Numbered from the stretch's first letter, positions 1-8,412 are shown. The stretch: 64,000 nt of DNA from Eubacterium limosum (GCF_000807675.2 NZ_CP019962.1:2604001-2668000); one strand, 5' to 3'. Translations and numbers: made by a program. The notes: a model not told the origin generated them from the letters alone.

Positions 1-1
1 G

Positions 2-2248
2 CTGACCCTTTTTAATTTACTCAATATTGTGCTGGCGGTTCTTGTAATTGCGGTTGGGTCCTATAAAAATGCGCTGTTTATCAATATTGTGATCATCAAT
101 ACCGTCATCGGAATTATCCAGGAGGTCAAGGCTAAGCGCACAATTGACAAGCTCTCGCTCATTTCCCAGCCCCATGTCCGGGTGCTGCGGGAGGGGAAGG
201 AGAAAGAGATCACAGTGGAGGAAATTGTCCTCGGTGATCTTCTTATCCTGAGCTCCGGAAAACAGATTCCATCGGATTCAACAGTGCTGAGCGGTGAAAT
301 TGAGGTCAATGAATCCCTGCTGACAGGCGAATCCGACGCCATTGTCAAAAAGGTGGGCGATACCCTGCTGTCCGGCAGTTTTGTGGTGGCCGGGCAGGCC
401 TATGTACAGGTGGATAAGGTGGGCGAGGACAATTACGCCACCAAAATCGCCGCCCAGGCCAAGCAGATGCGCAAGCCCAATTCTGAAATCATGCGGGCGC
501 TGAACCTGATCATGAAAATTATCGGTATCACCATTGTGCCCATTGGCGTGCTGCTCCTGCTGCGGCAGGTTTTCGGCCTGAACCTGGGGATCAACCATGC
601 CATTGTCACCACGGTGGCCGCCCTGATCGGTATGATCCCAGAGGGGCTTGTGCTTCTGACAAGTGTGGCCCTGGCAGTGGGTGTTATCCGCCTCGGGCAT
701 TACAAGACCCTGGTTCAGGAGCTGTACTGCATCGAGACGCTGGCCCGTGTCGATGTGCTCTGTCTGGATAAAACCGGCACCATCACCGAGGGGAGCATGG
801 AGGTCAAATCCATCGACCTGGTCAATAACGCCAAGGACCCGGCCAAGGCCCTGCGCGCCATGGTGGGTACCCTGACCGACGATAACTCCACCTTCCAGGC
901 CCTGAAGGACAGCTTTAACGGAGAGGCCCCCAAATGGCGGGCAGTGAAGACCGTCCCCTTTTCCTCGGCCCGCAAGTGGAGCGGCGTCAGCTTTGAGGAA
1001 CAGGGAACCTATGTTATCGGCGCCCCGGAATTTGTGCTGAAAGACGGCTACAATACCTACCGGGAAAAGGTTGAGGGCTACGCCGCGGAGGGAAACCGCG
1101 TGCTGGTGCTCGTTCATTCCGACAGCCCTTTCACAGGAGACAGCGGCCTGCCCGGTGATGTGCAGGTCATTGCGTTCCTGCTGCTCGGGGACAAAATCCG
1201 GAAGGAAGCCAAAAAAACTCTGGAATATTTTGCGGGACAGGGTGTCGCCATCAAGGTAATCTCAGGGGATAATCCCCTCACCGTGTCTGAGGTAGCCTGC
1301 CGGGCCGGCCTGATGGACGCCAAGAACTGCGTGGATGCCACCACCCTCGAGACGGATGAGGCAGTGGCGGAGGCCGCCCTCAAATATACGGTTTTCGGGC
1401 GCGTTACCCCAGGGCAGAAGCGTGTGCTTGTCAATGCGTTAAAGGACGCGGGGCATACGGTGGCCATGACCGGTGACGGCGTCAACGATGTGCTGGCTCT
1501 GCGCGACGCGGATTGCAGCATTGCCATGGCCGCGGGGAGCGACGCTGCACGCCAGGTCTCACAGCTGGTTCTGCTGGATTCCAATTTCTCCAGCCTGACC
1601 AAGGTGCTCATGGAAGGCCGGCGCGTCATCAATAACATCAGCCGCGCGGCATCGCTGTTCCTGGTCAAGACCATCTACTCCTTTCTGTTAGCCGTCATTG
1701 TGATTGTGGCCAGCGAGGCGTACCCCTTTATTCCGATTCAGCTCACGCTTATCAGCACAGTAACCATAGGGGTTCCATCCTTCTTTCTGGCTCTTGAGCC
1801 TAACAAAAACAGGCTCTCCGGCAATTTCCTGGAGACAGTGCTCAGAAAGGCCCTGCCGGGCGCGCTGACCATTGTCGTGAATATTGTCGTGGTTATGATT
1901 ATTGGGAATATACTGGATTTCAGCGTCAGTGAGCTGTCTACCATGGCCTGCCTGCTGACCGGCGTCACCGGGCTCATTATCCTTTACGGTGTCTGCCAGC
2001 CCCTCGATGTTAAACGGACCATCCTGTTCTGGGCAATGACCATCACCTATGTGGGCGCAGTGCTGTTCTTCCCGACCTTCTTCGCGGTAATACCGTTCTA
2101 CCCCACCAACTGGCAGGTGGTGCTGGTATTGCTGCCGATGCTGTTCCTCATTTATCCCATTATGCTGCTGCTCAAGGCCGCCATCAATAAAACCGAACGG
2201 TGGCTTGTGGCGCATAAGCTGCTGGATTTAAAACAGACATCCCTGTAG
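2..2248 (+). CDS. Cation-translocating P-type ATPase, 5' end cut by window
   Basis: The reading frame is open from the first bases of the window, so the start lies upstream; an internal ATG/GTG near 29 is not the real start. Visible P-type ATPase landmarks are the actuator TGES (about 320-331), a membrane IPEGL motif (about 635-650), the phosphorylation motif DKTGT (about 769-783), and GDGVND of the HAD domain (about 1473-1490). Several membrane helices follow at the C terminus. The family exports or imports cations using ATP through an aspartyl-phosphate. The PEGL helix and compact C terminus resemble CtpE-like putative calcium ATPases, but the ion is not proven. The gene ends just before a strong hairpin-plus-T terminator at 2255-2290 and appears to be the last gene of its transcript. 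Confidence 0.88.
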   Translation: MTLFNLLNIVLAVLVIAVGSYKNALFINIVIINTVIGIIQEVKAKRTIDKLSLISQPHVRVLREGKEKEITVEEIVLGDLLILSSGKQIPSDSTVLSGEIEVNESLLTGESDAIVKKVGDTLLSGSFVVAGQAYVQVDKVGEDNYATKIAAQAKQMRKPNSEIMRALNLIMKIIGITIVPIGVLLLLRQVFGLNLGINHAIVTTVAALIGMIPEGLVLLTSVALAVGVIRLGHYKTLVQELYCIETLARVDVLCLDKTGTITEGSMEVKSIDLVNNAKDPAKALRAMVGTLTDDNSTFQALKDSFNGEAPKWRAVKTVPFSSARKWSGVSFEEQGTYVIGAPEFVLKDGYNTYREKVEGYAAEGNRVLVLVHSDSPFTGDSGLPGDVQVIAFLLLGDKIRKEAKKTLEYFAGQGVAIKVISGDNPLTVSEVACRAGLMDAKNCVDATTLETDEAVAEAALKYTVFGRVTPGQKRVLVNALKDAGHTVAMTGDGVNDVLALRDADCSIAMAAGSDAARQVSQLVLLDSNFSSLTKVLMEGRRVINNISRAASLFLVKTIYSFLLAVIVIVASEAYPFIPIQLTLISTVTIGVPSFFLALEPNKNRLSGNFLETVLRKALPGALTIVVNIVVVMIIGNILDFSVSELSTMACLLTGVTGLIILYGVCQPLDVKRTILFWAMTITYVGAVLFFPTFFAVIPFYPTNWQVVLVLLPMLFLIYPIMLLLKAAINKTERWLVAHKLLDLKQTSL

Positions 2249-2254
2249 ATTTTT

Positions 2255-2290
2255 CCAACCCGTATCGCCGCGATACGGGTTGGATTTTTT
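2255..2290 (+). terminator. Terminator of the ATPase gene; hairpin-family copy 1
   Basis: A perfect 13-bp stem (arm CCAACCCGTATCG, loop CCG) is followed by a T-rich run. This is one of 11 copies in the window of a hairpin with core GTATCG-NNN-CGATAC. Confidence 0.85.
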
Positions 2291-2315
2291 ATTTTAAATT
2301 TTTGTTAAAAAATGC

Positions 2316-2345
2316 TTGACGGGGGCTTAAGAATTGTGCTAGAAT
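2316..2345 (+). promoter_or_regulatory. Upstream promoter of the tRNA-Pro cluster
   Basis: TTGACG at 2316-2321 and TAGAAT at 2340-2345 are separated by 18 bp. It is the first of two tandem sigma-A-type promoters ahead of the stable RNA cluster. Confidence 0.6.
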
Positions 2346-2411
2346 AAGCAAGTCGTCAAGTGAGACAGTCGCAGGCAGCACGGTTTTAAAAAATAAAATT
2401 TTAAAAAGTGC

Positions 2412-2440
2412 TTGACATTAAGAGTTAAAGATAATATAAT
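2412..2440 (+). promoter_or_regulatory. Proximal promoter of the tRNA-Pro cluster
   Basis: A consensus TTGACA (2412-2417) and consensus TATAAT (2435-2440) with a 17-bp spacer lie 16 bp before the tRNA-Pro gene. This is a near-ideal sigma-A promoter, typical for tRNA operons. Confidence 0.85.
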
Positions 2441-2455
2441 ATAAGAGTTCTGTTT

Positions 2456-2532
2456 CGAGGTGTAGCGCAGTTTGGTAGCGCACATGGTTTGGGACCATGG
2501 GGCCGGAGGTTCGAATCCTCTCACCTCGACCA
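2456..2532 (+). tRNA. tRNA-Pro (TGG)
   Basis: The cloverleaf is complete: acceptor CGAGGTG pairs with CACCTCG, the anticodon loop carries TGG, the T-arm has GGTTCGAATCC, and CCA is encoded. It is first in a three-tRNA operon behind two tandem promoters. Confidence 0.95.
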
Positions 2533-2555
2533 TTTTTTTATCTGAACGATTATAC

Positions 2556-2632
2556 GGGCCTTTAGCTCAGTTGGTCAGAGCATCCGGCTCATAACCGGCA
2601 GGTCCAGGGTTCAAGTCCCTGAGGGCCCACCA
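2556..2632 (+). tRNA. tRNA with CAT anticodon (Ile2 or elongator Met)
   Basis: Acceptor GGGCCTT pairs with AGGGCCC; the anticodon loop is CTCATAA; CCA is encoded. The paired 1-72 end excludes initiator tRNA. The acceptor and D-arm (GGGCCTTTAGCTCAGTTGG) resemble Firmicute tRNA-Ile2, whose CAT is lysidine-modified by TilS, more than elongator tRNA-Met, but the assignment is not certain. Confidence 0.9.
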
Positions 2633-2666
2633 GTTTCTTTTAAAAAGCAAGCTCAGTAAAACATAA

Positions 2667-2742
<76 letters not shown>

Positions 2743-2805
2743 CTTTGAAATTTAGACGCAAGTTTGTCAGACAGCAGGTCTGACTTTTTTATTTTTTGAA
2801 AAGAT

Positions 2806-2905
2806 AAAGTCAGACAGATAGCTCAGACGAAAAAGCAAGAGCGTCAAACAGGCAGCAGCCGGAAAAGAAGGCCTGTCGGTGGTTCGATTCCGCCTCTGGG
2901 CACCA
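2806..2905 (+). pseudogene. Degenerate tRNA-Phe-like copy 1
   Basis: It keeps the D-arm start, the T-arm and CTCTGGGC-ACCA, but lacks a GAA anticodon arm and a pairing acceptor 5' strand (GTCAGACAGATAG instead of GCCCAGATAG). Two sister copies end in CCA at 3069 and 3233. It is unlikely to be a working tRNA, though processing at the CCA end is possible. Confidence 0.7.
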
Positions 2906-3384
2906 CTTTGAAATTTAGACGCAAGTTTGTCAGACAGCAGGTCTGACTTTTTTTATTTTTTGAAAAGATAAAGCCAGACAGATAGCTCAGACGAAAAAGC
3001 AAGAGCGTCAAACAGGCAGCAGCCGGAAAAGAAGGCCTGTCGGTGGTTCGATTCCGCCTCTGGGCACCACTTTGAAATTTAGCCGCAGGTTTGTCAGACA
3101 GCAGGTCTGGCTTTTTTTATTTTTTGAAAAGATAAAGCCAGACAGATAGCTCAGACGAAAAAGCAAGAGCGTCAAACAGGCAGCAGCCGGAAAAGAAGGC
3201 CTGTCGGTGGTTCGATTCCGCCTCTGGGCACCACTTTGAAATTTAGCCGCAGGTTTGTCAGACAGCAAGTCTGACTTTTTTTATTTTTTGAAAAATATTG
3301 CAGCCCTGACGGATAGCAGGGTATGGTGTTCAGAGTTGTATTTTTAAGGACAATCAGTTATACTAGGCGTAAAGGTGATTTAAA

Positions 3385-4056
3385 ATGAATACAGACATTT
3401 CCAGAGAAAAAATTAAAACGAACATCATAAAAAGTGTGACAGACCTGAATGAAAAGAAGACACTGCGCCTGGTGGAAAAAGCCCTTAATGCCGGGATAGG
3501 CATGAGCGATATTGCGGAGTATCTTCAGCAGGGAATGGACAACGTGGGCGAGCTGTTTGAAAAAGAGGAGTACTTTATCGGTGACCTGATCATGGCCGGC
3601 ATTATTTTTAAAGAGGTTATGAAGCTTGATAAACGCAGCGCGGCAGATCAGAGAGAAGCTCCGGGCAGCCGGGGAACCATACTGATCGGCACCATCCACG
3701 GCGATCTGCATGATATCGGAAAAGATATTTTTATTGGCCTGGCCTGTGTCAATGGCTTTAATGTCATTGATCTGGGTGTGGATGTCCTGCCCGAGGTTTT
3801 TGTCGAAAAAATCAGGGAGGCCCGCCCGCAGATTTTAGGCTTCAGCGGCCTGCTGACCACGGCCACGGCAGAGGTCAAAAAAGCGCTGAAGATGATCCAT
3901 GACGCCGGACTGCGTGATGACCTGAAAATTATTGTGGGTGGAGGCCTGATGCAAAAGGAACAGGAAAGTCCAGAGGCTTTTGCGGATGCCTATGTCAAAA
4001 ATTCAGGAAGAGGGCTGGAGTACTGCCTCGAATGGGCGGAGAATGGTTACAGATAA
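3385..4056 (+). CDS. Corrinoid protein (MttC/MtbC-like, B12-binding)
   Basis: The 223-residue protein has the usual length and layout of methyltransferase corrinoid proteins: an N-terminal helical B12-binding cap (about 1-90) and a Rossmann-like cobalamin domain. The cobalamin domain has DLHDIG (107-112, lower-ligand His109), SGLLTT (154-159) and a GGG (185-187). In this family cob(I)alamin accepts a methyl group from a substrate-specific MttB-type methyltransferase and passes it to tetrahydrofolate. The start is supported by AAAGGTGAT upstream. It opens a gene cluster that ends with an MttB homologue at 6880-8289, its likely partner. The next gene overlaps its stop codon (TAATG). No methylcorrinoid:THF methyltransferase or RamA-type activator is present nearby. 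Confidence 0.93.
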   Translation: MNTDISREKIKTNIIKSVTDLNEKKTLRLVEKALNAGIGMSDIAEYLQQGMDNVGELFEKEEYFIGDLIMAGIIFKEVMKLDKRSAADQREAPGSRGTILIGTIHGDLHDIGKDIFIGLACVNGFNVIDLGVDVLPEVFVEKIREARPQILGFSGLLTTATAEVKKALKMIHDAGLRDDLKIIVGGGLMQKEQESPEAFADAYVKNSGRGLEYCLEWAENGYR

Positions 4057-4757
4057 TGGATATACCGATTTATGAAAAGATTGCAAATGATTTAAAGGAA
4101 AAGATTAACCTGGAGCTTTTGAAGCCCAATGACCCTATTCCCTCAGAGGCGGCTCTGTGCGAAGCCTACAATGTTAGCCGTCTGACTGTAAGAAAGTCAC
4201 TGGAAATGCTGGTGCGGGACGGTTTGGTTTATCTGGTCCAGGGAAAGGGGCATTTTGTAAGGAAAACAAATGGCAGCGATTATATCCTTACATTCAACGA
4301 AGTCGGCTTTGAGACCACAGATATTGATCAGATACACATTGTGGATGTCGATGTGATTGAATCGACCAAAGATCTGGTCTATATCTTGAAGATTCATCCC
4401 AATACGCGTGTGCTCAGGATAAGACGGGTGCTTTATGAAAAGCAGCAGCCCATTGGTTATGACATCAAGTATATCCCTTACTATCCAGGCTTTCCGCTGA
4501 TTGAGAAGGAGCTGGAGGCCAGAGATTTCGTTGAGATTCTGGCAGACCGTATCTCGCCTTATTCAGTTCAGATTGATTTGAAAATAACGCCGCAGAAGGC
4601 TCAGAAAGAAACGGCCGGGCAGCTTGGAATCGACGAAGGCAGCGGCATACTGACGGTGTCCCAGCTTTTAACGGATGTCGAGCTTGGTGTTGTAGGCTAT
4701 TGCGAAACCTTTTATAACGCAAAATATGTAAAACTCATCGCAGAATGGAGCAGGTAA
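4056..4757 (+). CDS. GntR-family regulator with UTRA domain (first of two)
   Basis: The N-terminal winged helix (about residues 1-72) includes the recognition segment SRLTVRKSLEMLVRDGL and the wing VQGKGHFV. The remainder (about 90-233) fits a UTRA ligand-binding domain, ending in a family-typical VELGVVGYCETFYNAKY strand. The ATG at 4056 overlaps the corrinoid stop as TAATG and is preceded by GGCGGAG; an upstream ATG at 4032 would make an 8-residue extension and is less likely. HutC/YvoA-type UTRA proteins sense small metabolites, here probably the quaternary amine or an intermediate of the neighbouring pathway (inference). It is translationally coupled to the second GntR gene. Confidence 0.9.
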   Translation: MDIPIYEKIANDLKEKINLELLKPNDPIPSEAALCEAYNVSRLTVRKSLEMLVRDGLVYLVQGKGHFVRKTNGSDYILTFNEVGFETTDIDQIHIVDVDVIESTKDLVYILKIHPNTRVLRIRRVLYEKQQPIGYDIKYIPYYPGFPLIEKELEARDFVEILADRISPYSVQIDLKITPQKAQKETAGQLGIDEGSGILTVSQLLTDVELGVVGYCETFYNAKYVKLIAEWSR

Positions 4758-5443
4758 TGGAAGCGAAACTTTATAAGGGAGTACAGAACGATCTTAAAAA
4801 GAAAATTGAGCGGGGGATCTATCCGGAAGGCTATAAGTTGGAAAGCGAGAACAGTCTTTGCGAACAGTATAATGTCAGCAAGGTAACCCTGCGTAAGGCG
4901 CTCTCGAACCTTATTGAGGAAAATTATATCGAATCCAGACCGAGGGTAGGGTATTTTGTAAAAGCAGCGGAGCGCGGAATATATCATTTAAGTTATAGCC
5001 TGTCAAACGTGCTGAATACCTATATTTCTGATGAGGAAATTTTGTCGGCAGATTTCGGCGGAGGAAAGGGCGTCAATGAATTTGAGATGACCAGGCGTTA
5101 CGCCAACGATGACGATGAGTGGATCGCGCTTGAGCAAATCCGCATTATTTTCAGGCACACCCTGCCCGGTGAAAAAAATACGGAAAAGACGCGTGATTAC
5201 TACAAACGGCATACCGAAGATATCCTGTCCCTTGCTGAGACAAAGAAAATGACCCTGGACGTATCCTTTGGCGATGAGACGGTGTGCGATGCTCTGGAAA
5301 TTTTTTCGGACGAAGCGCTGTTGAGGGTCTGTGAAGAATATTATGATGAATATGGAAAGCTGTTTGCGGAAGTGAGGGCTTATGTGCCATCGGATTTTGC
5401 AGAGGTGAGGGCATCCAATAAAAGAAAGGAATCTGTTTTTTAA
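4757..5443 (+). CDS. GntR-family regulator, divergent UTRA-like domain (second of two)
   Basis: The winged helix at the N terminus (about 1-68: SENSLCEQYNVSKVTLRKAL, then RPRVGYFV) is clear. The C-terminal part is long enough for a UTRA domain but poorly conserved and acidic (ANDDDEW, RIIFRHTLPGE). The ATG at 4757 again overlaps the preceding stop (TAATG) and has GGAG six bases upstream; ATG 4745 is an alternative. Two adjacent paralogous GntR regulators may respond to different ligands or form a heteromeric pair. The promoter immediately downstream carries two related 32-bp palindromes, which are plausible binding sites for one or both. Confidence 0.87.
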   Translation: MEAKLYKGVQNDLKKKIERGIYPEGYKLESENSLCEQYNVSKVTLRKALSNLIEENYIESRPRVGYFVKAAERGIYHLSYSLSNVLNTYISDEEILSADFGGGKGVNEFEMTRRYANDDDEWIALEQIRIIFRHTLPGEKNTEKTRDYYKRHTEDILSLAETKKMTLDVSFGDETVCDALEIFSDEALLRVCEEYYDEYGKLFAEVRAYVPSDFAEVRASNKRKESVF

Positions 5444-5458
5444 GGATTTTCTTTTTTA

Positions 5459-5487
5459 TTGACAATCTAATATTATCATGATAATAT
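5459..5487 (+). promoter_or_regulatory. Promoter of the eamA-mttB transcript
   Basis: TTGACA (5459-5464) and TAATAT (5482-5487) are 17 bp apart. The first palindrome covers the spacer and -10 element, so occupancy would block RNA polymerase. Confidence 0.75.
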
Positions 5488-5494
5488 TAGATTG
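5463..5494. promoter_or_regulatory. Palindromic operator 1
   Basis: This is a perfect 32-bp inverted repeat with arm CAATCTAATATTATCA and no spacer. It overlaps the -10 region. It shares the inner sequence ATATTATC-NN-GATAATAT with operator 2. Likely ligand: the adjacent GntR proteins (inference). Confidence 0.8.
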
Positions 5495-5495
5495 C

Positions 5496-5527
5496 TTAAT
5501 TGATATTATCACGATAATATCAATTAA
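5496..5527. promoter_or_regulatory. Palindromic operator 2
   Basis: A perfect inverted repeat with arm TTAATTGATATTATC and a 2-base centre AC, lying in the presumed 5' leader of eamA. Its centre is about 33 bp from that of operator 1, near three helical turns, which would suit cooperative binding. Confidence 0.8.
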
Positions 5528-5564
5528 AAAGAAAGGCGCTTTTCAAAATAGTAGGAGGAGAAAA

Positions 5565-6572
5565 ATGGACGTTAAGGAAAAACTGTATCAAAAAAATCTT
5601 TCCATGGCAAAAAAGGGGCTGCTATGGGGACTCATGGGTGGACTTTTGTACGGCATCAGCCCAATGTTTCAAACGCTTGGTATGGGAACCGAGCCTTTGA
5701 GCAGCGGCGCTGTTTTAGGCTTATGCGCGATACCGATGATCGTGGGGTGTCTTCAGGACTTTTCATCTGGAATATGGGTTTTAATTCCGAACCTGAAAAA
5801 CGGGAAAGGAAGAGAGTACATCCGGTCCGTAAAAACCAAACCGGGACGTTTTATTCTGCTGGCGTCTTTTTTCGGCGGTCTGATCGCAATGGCTGGTTTT
5901 ACGCTTGGTGTTTACTTTGCAGGACCAGTATATCCTGTGGCTATCAGCGCCACATTTCCAGCCATCGGAGCAGTGTTATCCCGGATATTTTTAAAGGAAA
6001 AAATTTCGGGCCGCGGCTGGTGCGGTATTCTGCTGTGTGTGGCTGGAGCCATTACGGTCAGCTGGGCGCCGCCATCTGGGGATACCTACCCGAACTTTTA
6101 TCTGGGCATCGCCTGCGCAGTGTTAGCCTCTGTCGGATGGTCGCTGGAGGGCATTATCTCCTGTGCGGGAATGGATTTTGTTGATCCTGAAATTGCGCTT
6201 GGTATCCGCCAGTTTGCATCGGGAACCATGTTTTTGTTTGTACTGCCCTTTGTTGCCAGCGGTGTTAACCTGAAGGCCTTTGGGCTGCTATTTTCCACGT
6301 TGCCGACCATGGCCTTTGTATTTATCGCCATCGCAGGATTTGGCGCGGGTATCGGATATTTTTACTATTATAAGTGTAACAATGTCTGCGGCGCATCGAG
6401 GGGGATGTCGCTGAATATTATCTACACGCTGGTTTCCGCTGTCCTGTCGGTTGTTTTCCTCGGAAGCACCATCACGGCGACCTTTATTATTGGAATTATT
6501 GTTTTACTCTCAGGGGCAGTCATGGTTGTCGGGAAGCCGTCAGAGCTGCTCTCGTTAAGAGATATCAGTTAG
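5565..6572 (+). CDS. EamA/DMT-superfamily permease
   Basis: The 335-residue protein has about ten hydrophobic helices in two repeated halves, the layout of the drug/metabolite transporter superfamily. The first half ends in GVYFAGPVYPVAISATFPAIGAVLSRIFLKEK, here cited as positions about 116-147, typical of EamA repeats. AGGAGG precedes the ATG at 5565; an earlier in-frame ATG at 5478 lies inside the operator region and is rejected. It is the first gene behind the palindrome-controlled promoter and is followed by a small winged-helix gene and mttB. A role in uptake of the methylated substrate or export of the demethylated product is inferred from position only. Confidence 0.85.
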   Translation: MDVKEKLYQKNLSMAKKGLLWGLMGGLLYGISPMFQTLGMGTEPLSSGAVLGLCAIPMIVGCLQDFSSGIWVLIPNLKNGKGREYIRSVKTKPGRFILLASFFGGLIAMAGFTLGVYFAGPVYPVAISATFPAIGAVLSRIFLKEKISGRGWCGILLCVAGAITVSWAPPSGDTYPNFYLGIACAVLASVGWSLEGIISCAGMDFVDPEIALGIRQFASGTMFLFVLPFVASGVNLKAFGLLFSTLPTMAFVFIAIAGFGAGIGYFYYYKCNNVCGASRGMSLNIIYTLVSAVLSVVFLGSTITATFIIGIIVLLSGAVMVVGKPSELLSLRDIS

Positions 6573-6584
6573 GAGGGAATGAAA

Positions 6585-6869
6585 ATGGCAGAAACAATGC
6601 CCATGCGCTTTAATATTATCAAGCAGATTATGGAAAACCCGGAAGGGCTGAATCCACAGCAGGTTTACGAGCGGATTTTACCTTGCTATAAAGGCGAAAA
6701 ACAATGCAGCGAAAAGGAGATTGACGCTCAGCTGATGTCACTTAAGGGGACTGGCCTTGTGGAGATTACACATACAACAGAACGTTCAGATGGCTTTCTG
6801 GAATCGACCTATGTCATGACAGCTTATGGCAGGGAGCGCTCCCAAAAATACATTGGTGAATATTTATAA
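6585..6869 (+). CDS. Small winged-helix-like protein
   Basis: This 94-residue soluble protein is not recognised as a named family. Its pattern (helices around FNIIKQIMENPEGL, PQQVYERILP and EKEIDAQLMSLKGTGLVEI, then a beta hairpin and YVMTAYGRER) looks like a winged-helix DNA-binding fold of the PadR/MarR-like kind. AGGAGGG at 6571-6577 fits the ATG at 6585 (7-base spacing) better than ATG 6579. It lies between the permease and mttB with close spacing on both sides, so it is in the same transcript. It would be the third potential DNA-binding protein of this cluster. Confidence 0.7.
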   Translation: MAETMPMRFNIIKQIMENPEGLNPQQVYERILPCYKGEKQCSEKEIDAQLMSLKGTGLVEITHTTERSDGFLESTYVMTAYGRERSQKYIGEYL

Positions 6870-6879
6870 GGAGTTAAAA

Positions 6880-8289
6880 ATGAGCCATATTCTTAAAAAA
6901 AAGGATTTAGAAACAATATATGATAAGGTTATCGAAATTTTAGAACAAATCGGCATTACCTTTGGAACCGAAAAAGCCCTGGAGCTTCTTGGGAAAAACG
7001 GTGCGAAAATCGAAGGCAGCAAGGCCTTTATTCCAAAGACGCTTCTGGAAAGGTGTCTGGAAAGCCTTCCCAAATATGATTATGAAAATCAGGGACCAAA
7101 AAGGATCACAGCCACCTCTCCCTTTGGGATGGTGCCCACCATTCTGGATGATGAGACTGGTACATACCGAAGCGGTACAGTTGACGATGTGGTGAAAATG
7201 TATCAGCTCACCCAAACCTCAGACCTTTATGAATGCGCAAGTCCCTGTGTCATTGATCCTGTGGACAGCGACGCAGAGGATCTGTACGTTGGCCAGATTG
7301 CCATGCTCCTTCGCTACAGCGATAAATGGCCTTCCGTTGGGATAAGGGCAACAGCGCAGAACTCAAAGGACGGAAATCTATATCAGAGCGCGCGTAAATC
7401 CATCCGGCTCATCCGTGAGTTTTACGATGTGTGGGACGAGCCGGTAATGGGGCAGTCCATCTGTCCCATGTCCCCCCTTGCCTATGACTGGGAATGCCTT
7501 GATAATTTAACCGCGGCCATCGAGGAAAAGCAGAATATCATCCTCTGTCCCTGCAGCCTGACCGGTCTGACCGGGCCTGCCAGCCTGCTGGGGCTGGTGA
7601 TTCACGATATTGCCATCTCACTGGCCGGGATCGTTTATGCTCAGCTGCTGTCTCCGGGGATTGAGGTTTCCATCTGCTCCTGCTCAGGCGCGACGGATAT
7701 GCGCAGCATTCAGCCAGCCTATGGAACCGTGGAATGTGTCTATATTGAAGGAATGCTCTATGAGTTCGCCAAGTATATGCAGATCGGCTGTACAATCTGC
7801 GGCGCGCTGTCCGATTCCGCAAAAGTGGATTACCAGGCAGGGGCAGAGAGCATGATGACGACGCTGATGCCATACTACGCGTCTGAAATTAACGAGGTCT
7901 GGTGCTATCCTGGCCTGATGTCGGCCTGGTACTGCGGCAGCTTTGAAAAGCTTATTCTCGACGAGGAAATGATGCGCAATGTCAACCGGGCTCTTAAGGG
8001 CGTAAACTTGAAACTGGACCCCAAGCTGATGAGGAGCTTGACAGAAGCCCAGGAAAAAAATACTTTTCTCCAGGGCAAAACACCGTCCGCCTACAGAAAA
8101 GACCATTATTTAACTAAAATTTTCAGCAAATACGGCGTTTCCCAGGATATCAGTCCGGAGAAAACAGATATCCGGTTAAAGGTAAAAAGGGAGATCGAGA
8201 ACCGAATTAATGAGTATCAGGCTCCGGAAATCACCAAAGAGCAGAAAGAAATTTTGAAGCCTCACCTTCCTTCAAGGTGTTCGTTTTAA
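6880..8289 (+). CDS. MttB-superfamily methyltransferase, non-pyrrolysine type
   Basis: The 469-residue protein is a member of the trimethylamine methyltransferase (MttB) superfamily, which moves a methyl group from a quaternary or tertiary amine to a corrinoid protein. Supporting segments are the N-terminal VIEILEQIGITFGTEKALEL, the central VMGQSICPMSPLAYDWE, and SICSCSGATDMR. There is no in-frame amber codon, so it belongs to the non-Pyl branch; known Eubacterium members use proline betaine, carnitine, gamma-butyrobetaine or glycine betaine. The substrate cannot be read from sequence. AAGGAG precedes the ATG at 6880. Its corrinoid partner is probably the protein at 3385-4056. The gene ends before hairpin copy 2 and a terminator. 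Confidence 0.92.
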   Translation: MSHILKKKDLETIYDKVIEILEQIGITFGTEKALELLGKNGAKIEGSKAFIPKTLLERCLESLPKYDYENQGPKRITATSPFGMVPTILDDETGTYRSGTVDDVVKMYQLTQTSDLYECASPCVIDPVDSDAEDLYVGQIAMLLRYSDKWPSVGIRATAQNSKDGNLYQSARKSIRLIREFYDVWDEPVMGQSICPMSPLAYDWECLDNLTAAIEEKQNIILCPCSLTGLTGPASLLGLVIHDIAISLAGIVYAQLLSPGIEVSICSCSGATDMRSIQPAYGTVECVYIEGMLYEFAKYMQIGCTICGALSDSAKVDYQAGAESMMTTLMPYYASEINEVWCYPGLMSAWYCGSFEKLILDEEMMRNVNRALKGVNLKLDPKLMRSLTEAQEKNTFLQGKTPSAYRKDHYLTKIFSKYGVSQDISPEKTDIRLKVKREIENRINEYQAPEITKEQKEILKPHLPSRCSF

Positions 8290-8297
8290 AAATAGAG

Positions 8298-8322
8298 AAC
8301 CCGTATCGCCGCGATACGGGTT
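8298..8322. repeat. Hairpin-family copy 2
   Basis: AACCCGTATCG-CCG-CGATACGGGTT, perfect 11-bp stem, directly after mttB. There is no T-run; a separate terminator follows at 8345-8375. Confidence 0.85.
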
Positions 8323-8344
8323 GTGGGAGACGGTGTAAGCGAAT

Positions 8345-8375
8345 AAAAAACCAGACAGCTTCTGTCTGGTTTTTT
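8345..8375 (+). terminator. Terminator after the methyltransferase module
   Basis: Stem AACCAGACAG-CTT-CTGTCTGGTT followed by TTTTTT. Near-identical terminators occur at 14973, 18073 and 21516. Confidence 0.85.
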
Positions 8376-8412
8376 GCTGTTTTGGAGATTGGAACAAGGC
8401 TTTTTTATAAAC

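Noticed and set aside
2806-3233. Three extra functional tRNA-Phe genes
   Set aside because: The copies lack the GAA anticodon arm and a pairing acceptor 5' strand.
3008-3268. Minus-strand small protein within the tRNA repeats
   Set aside because: It translates the tRNA-derived repeat and has no ribosome binding site.
2743-3290. CRISPR-like array
   Set aside because: The 163-164-bp repeats derive from a tRNA and have no short-repeat/unique-spacer structure; no cas genes are present.
6880-8289. Pyrrolysine-containing MttB
   Set aside because: The frame has no internal amber codon and reads through as a complete non-pyrrolysine homologue.
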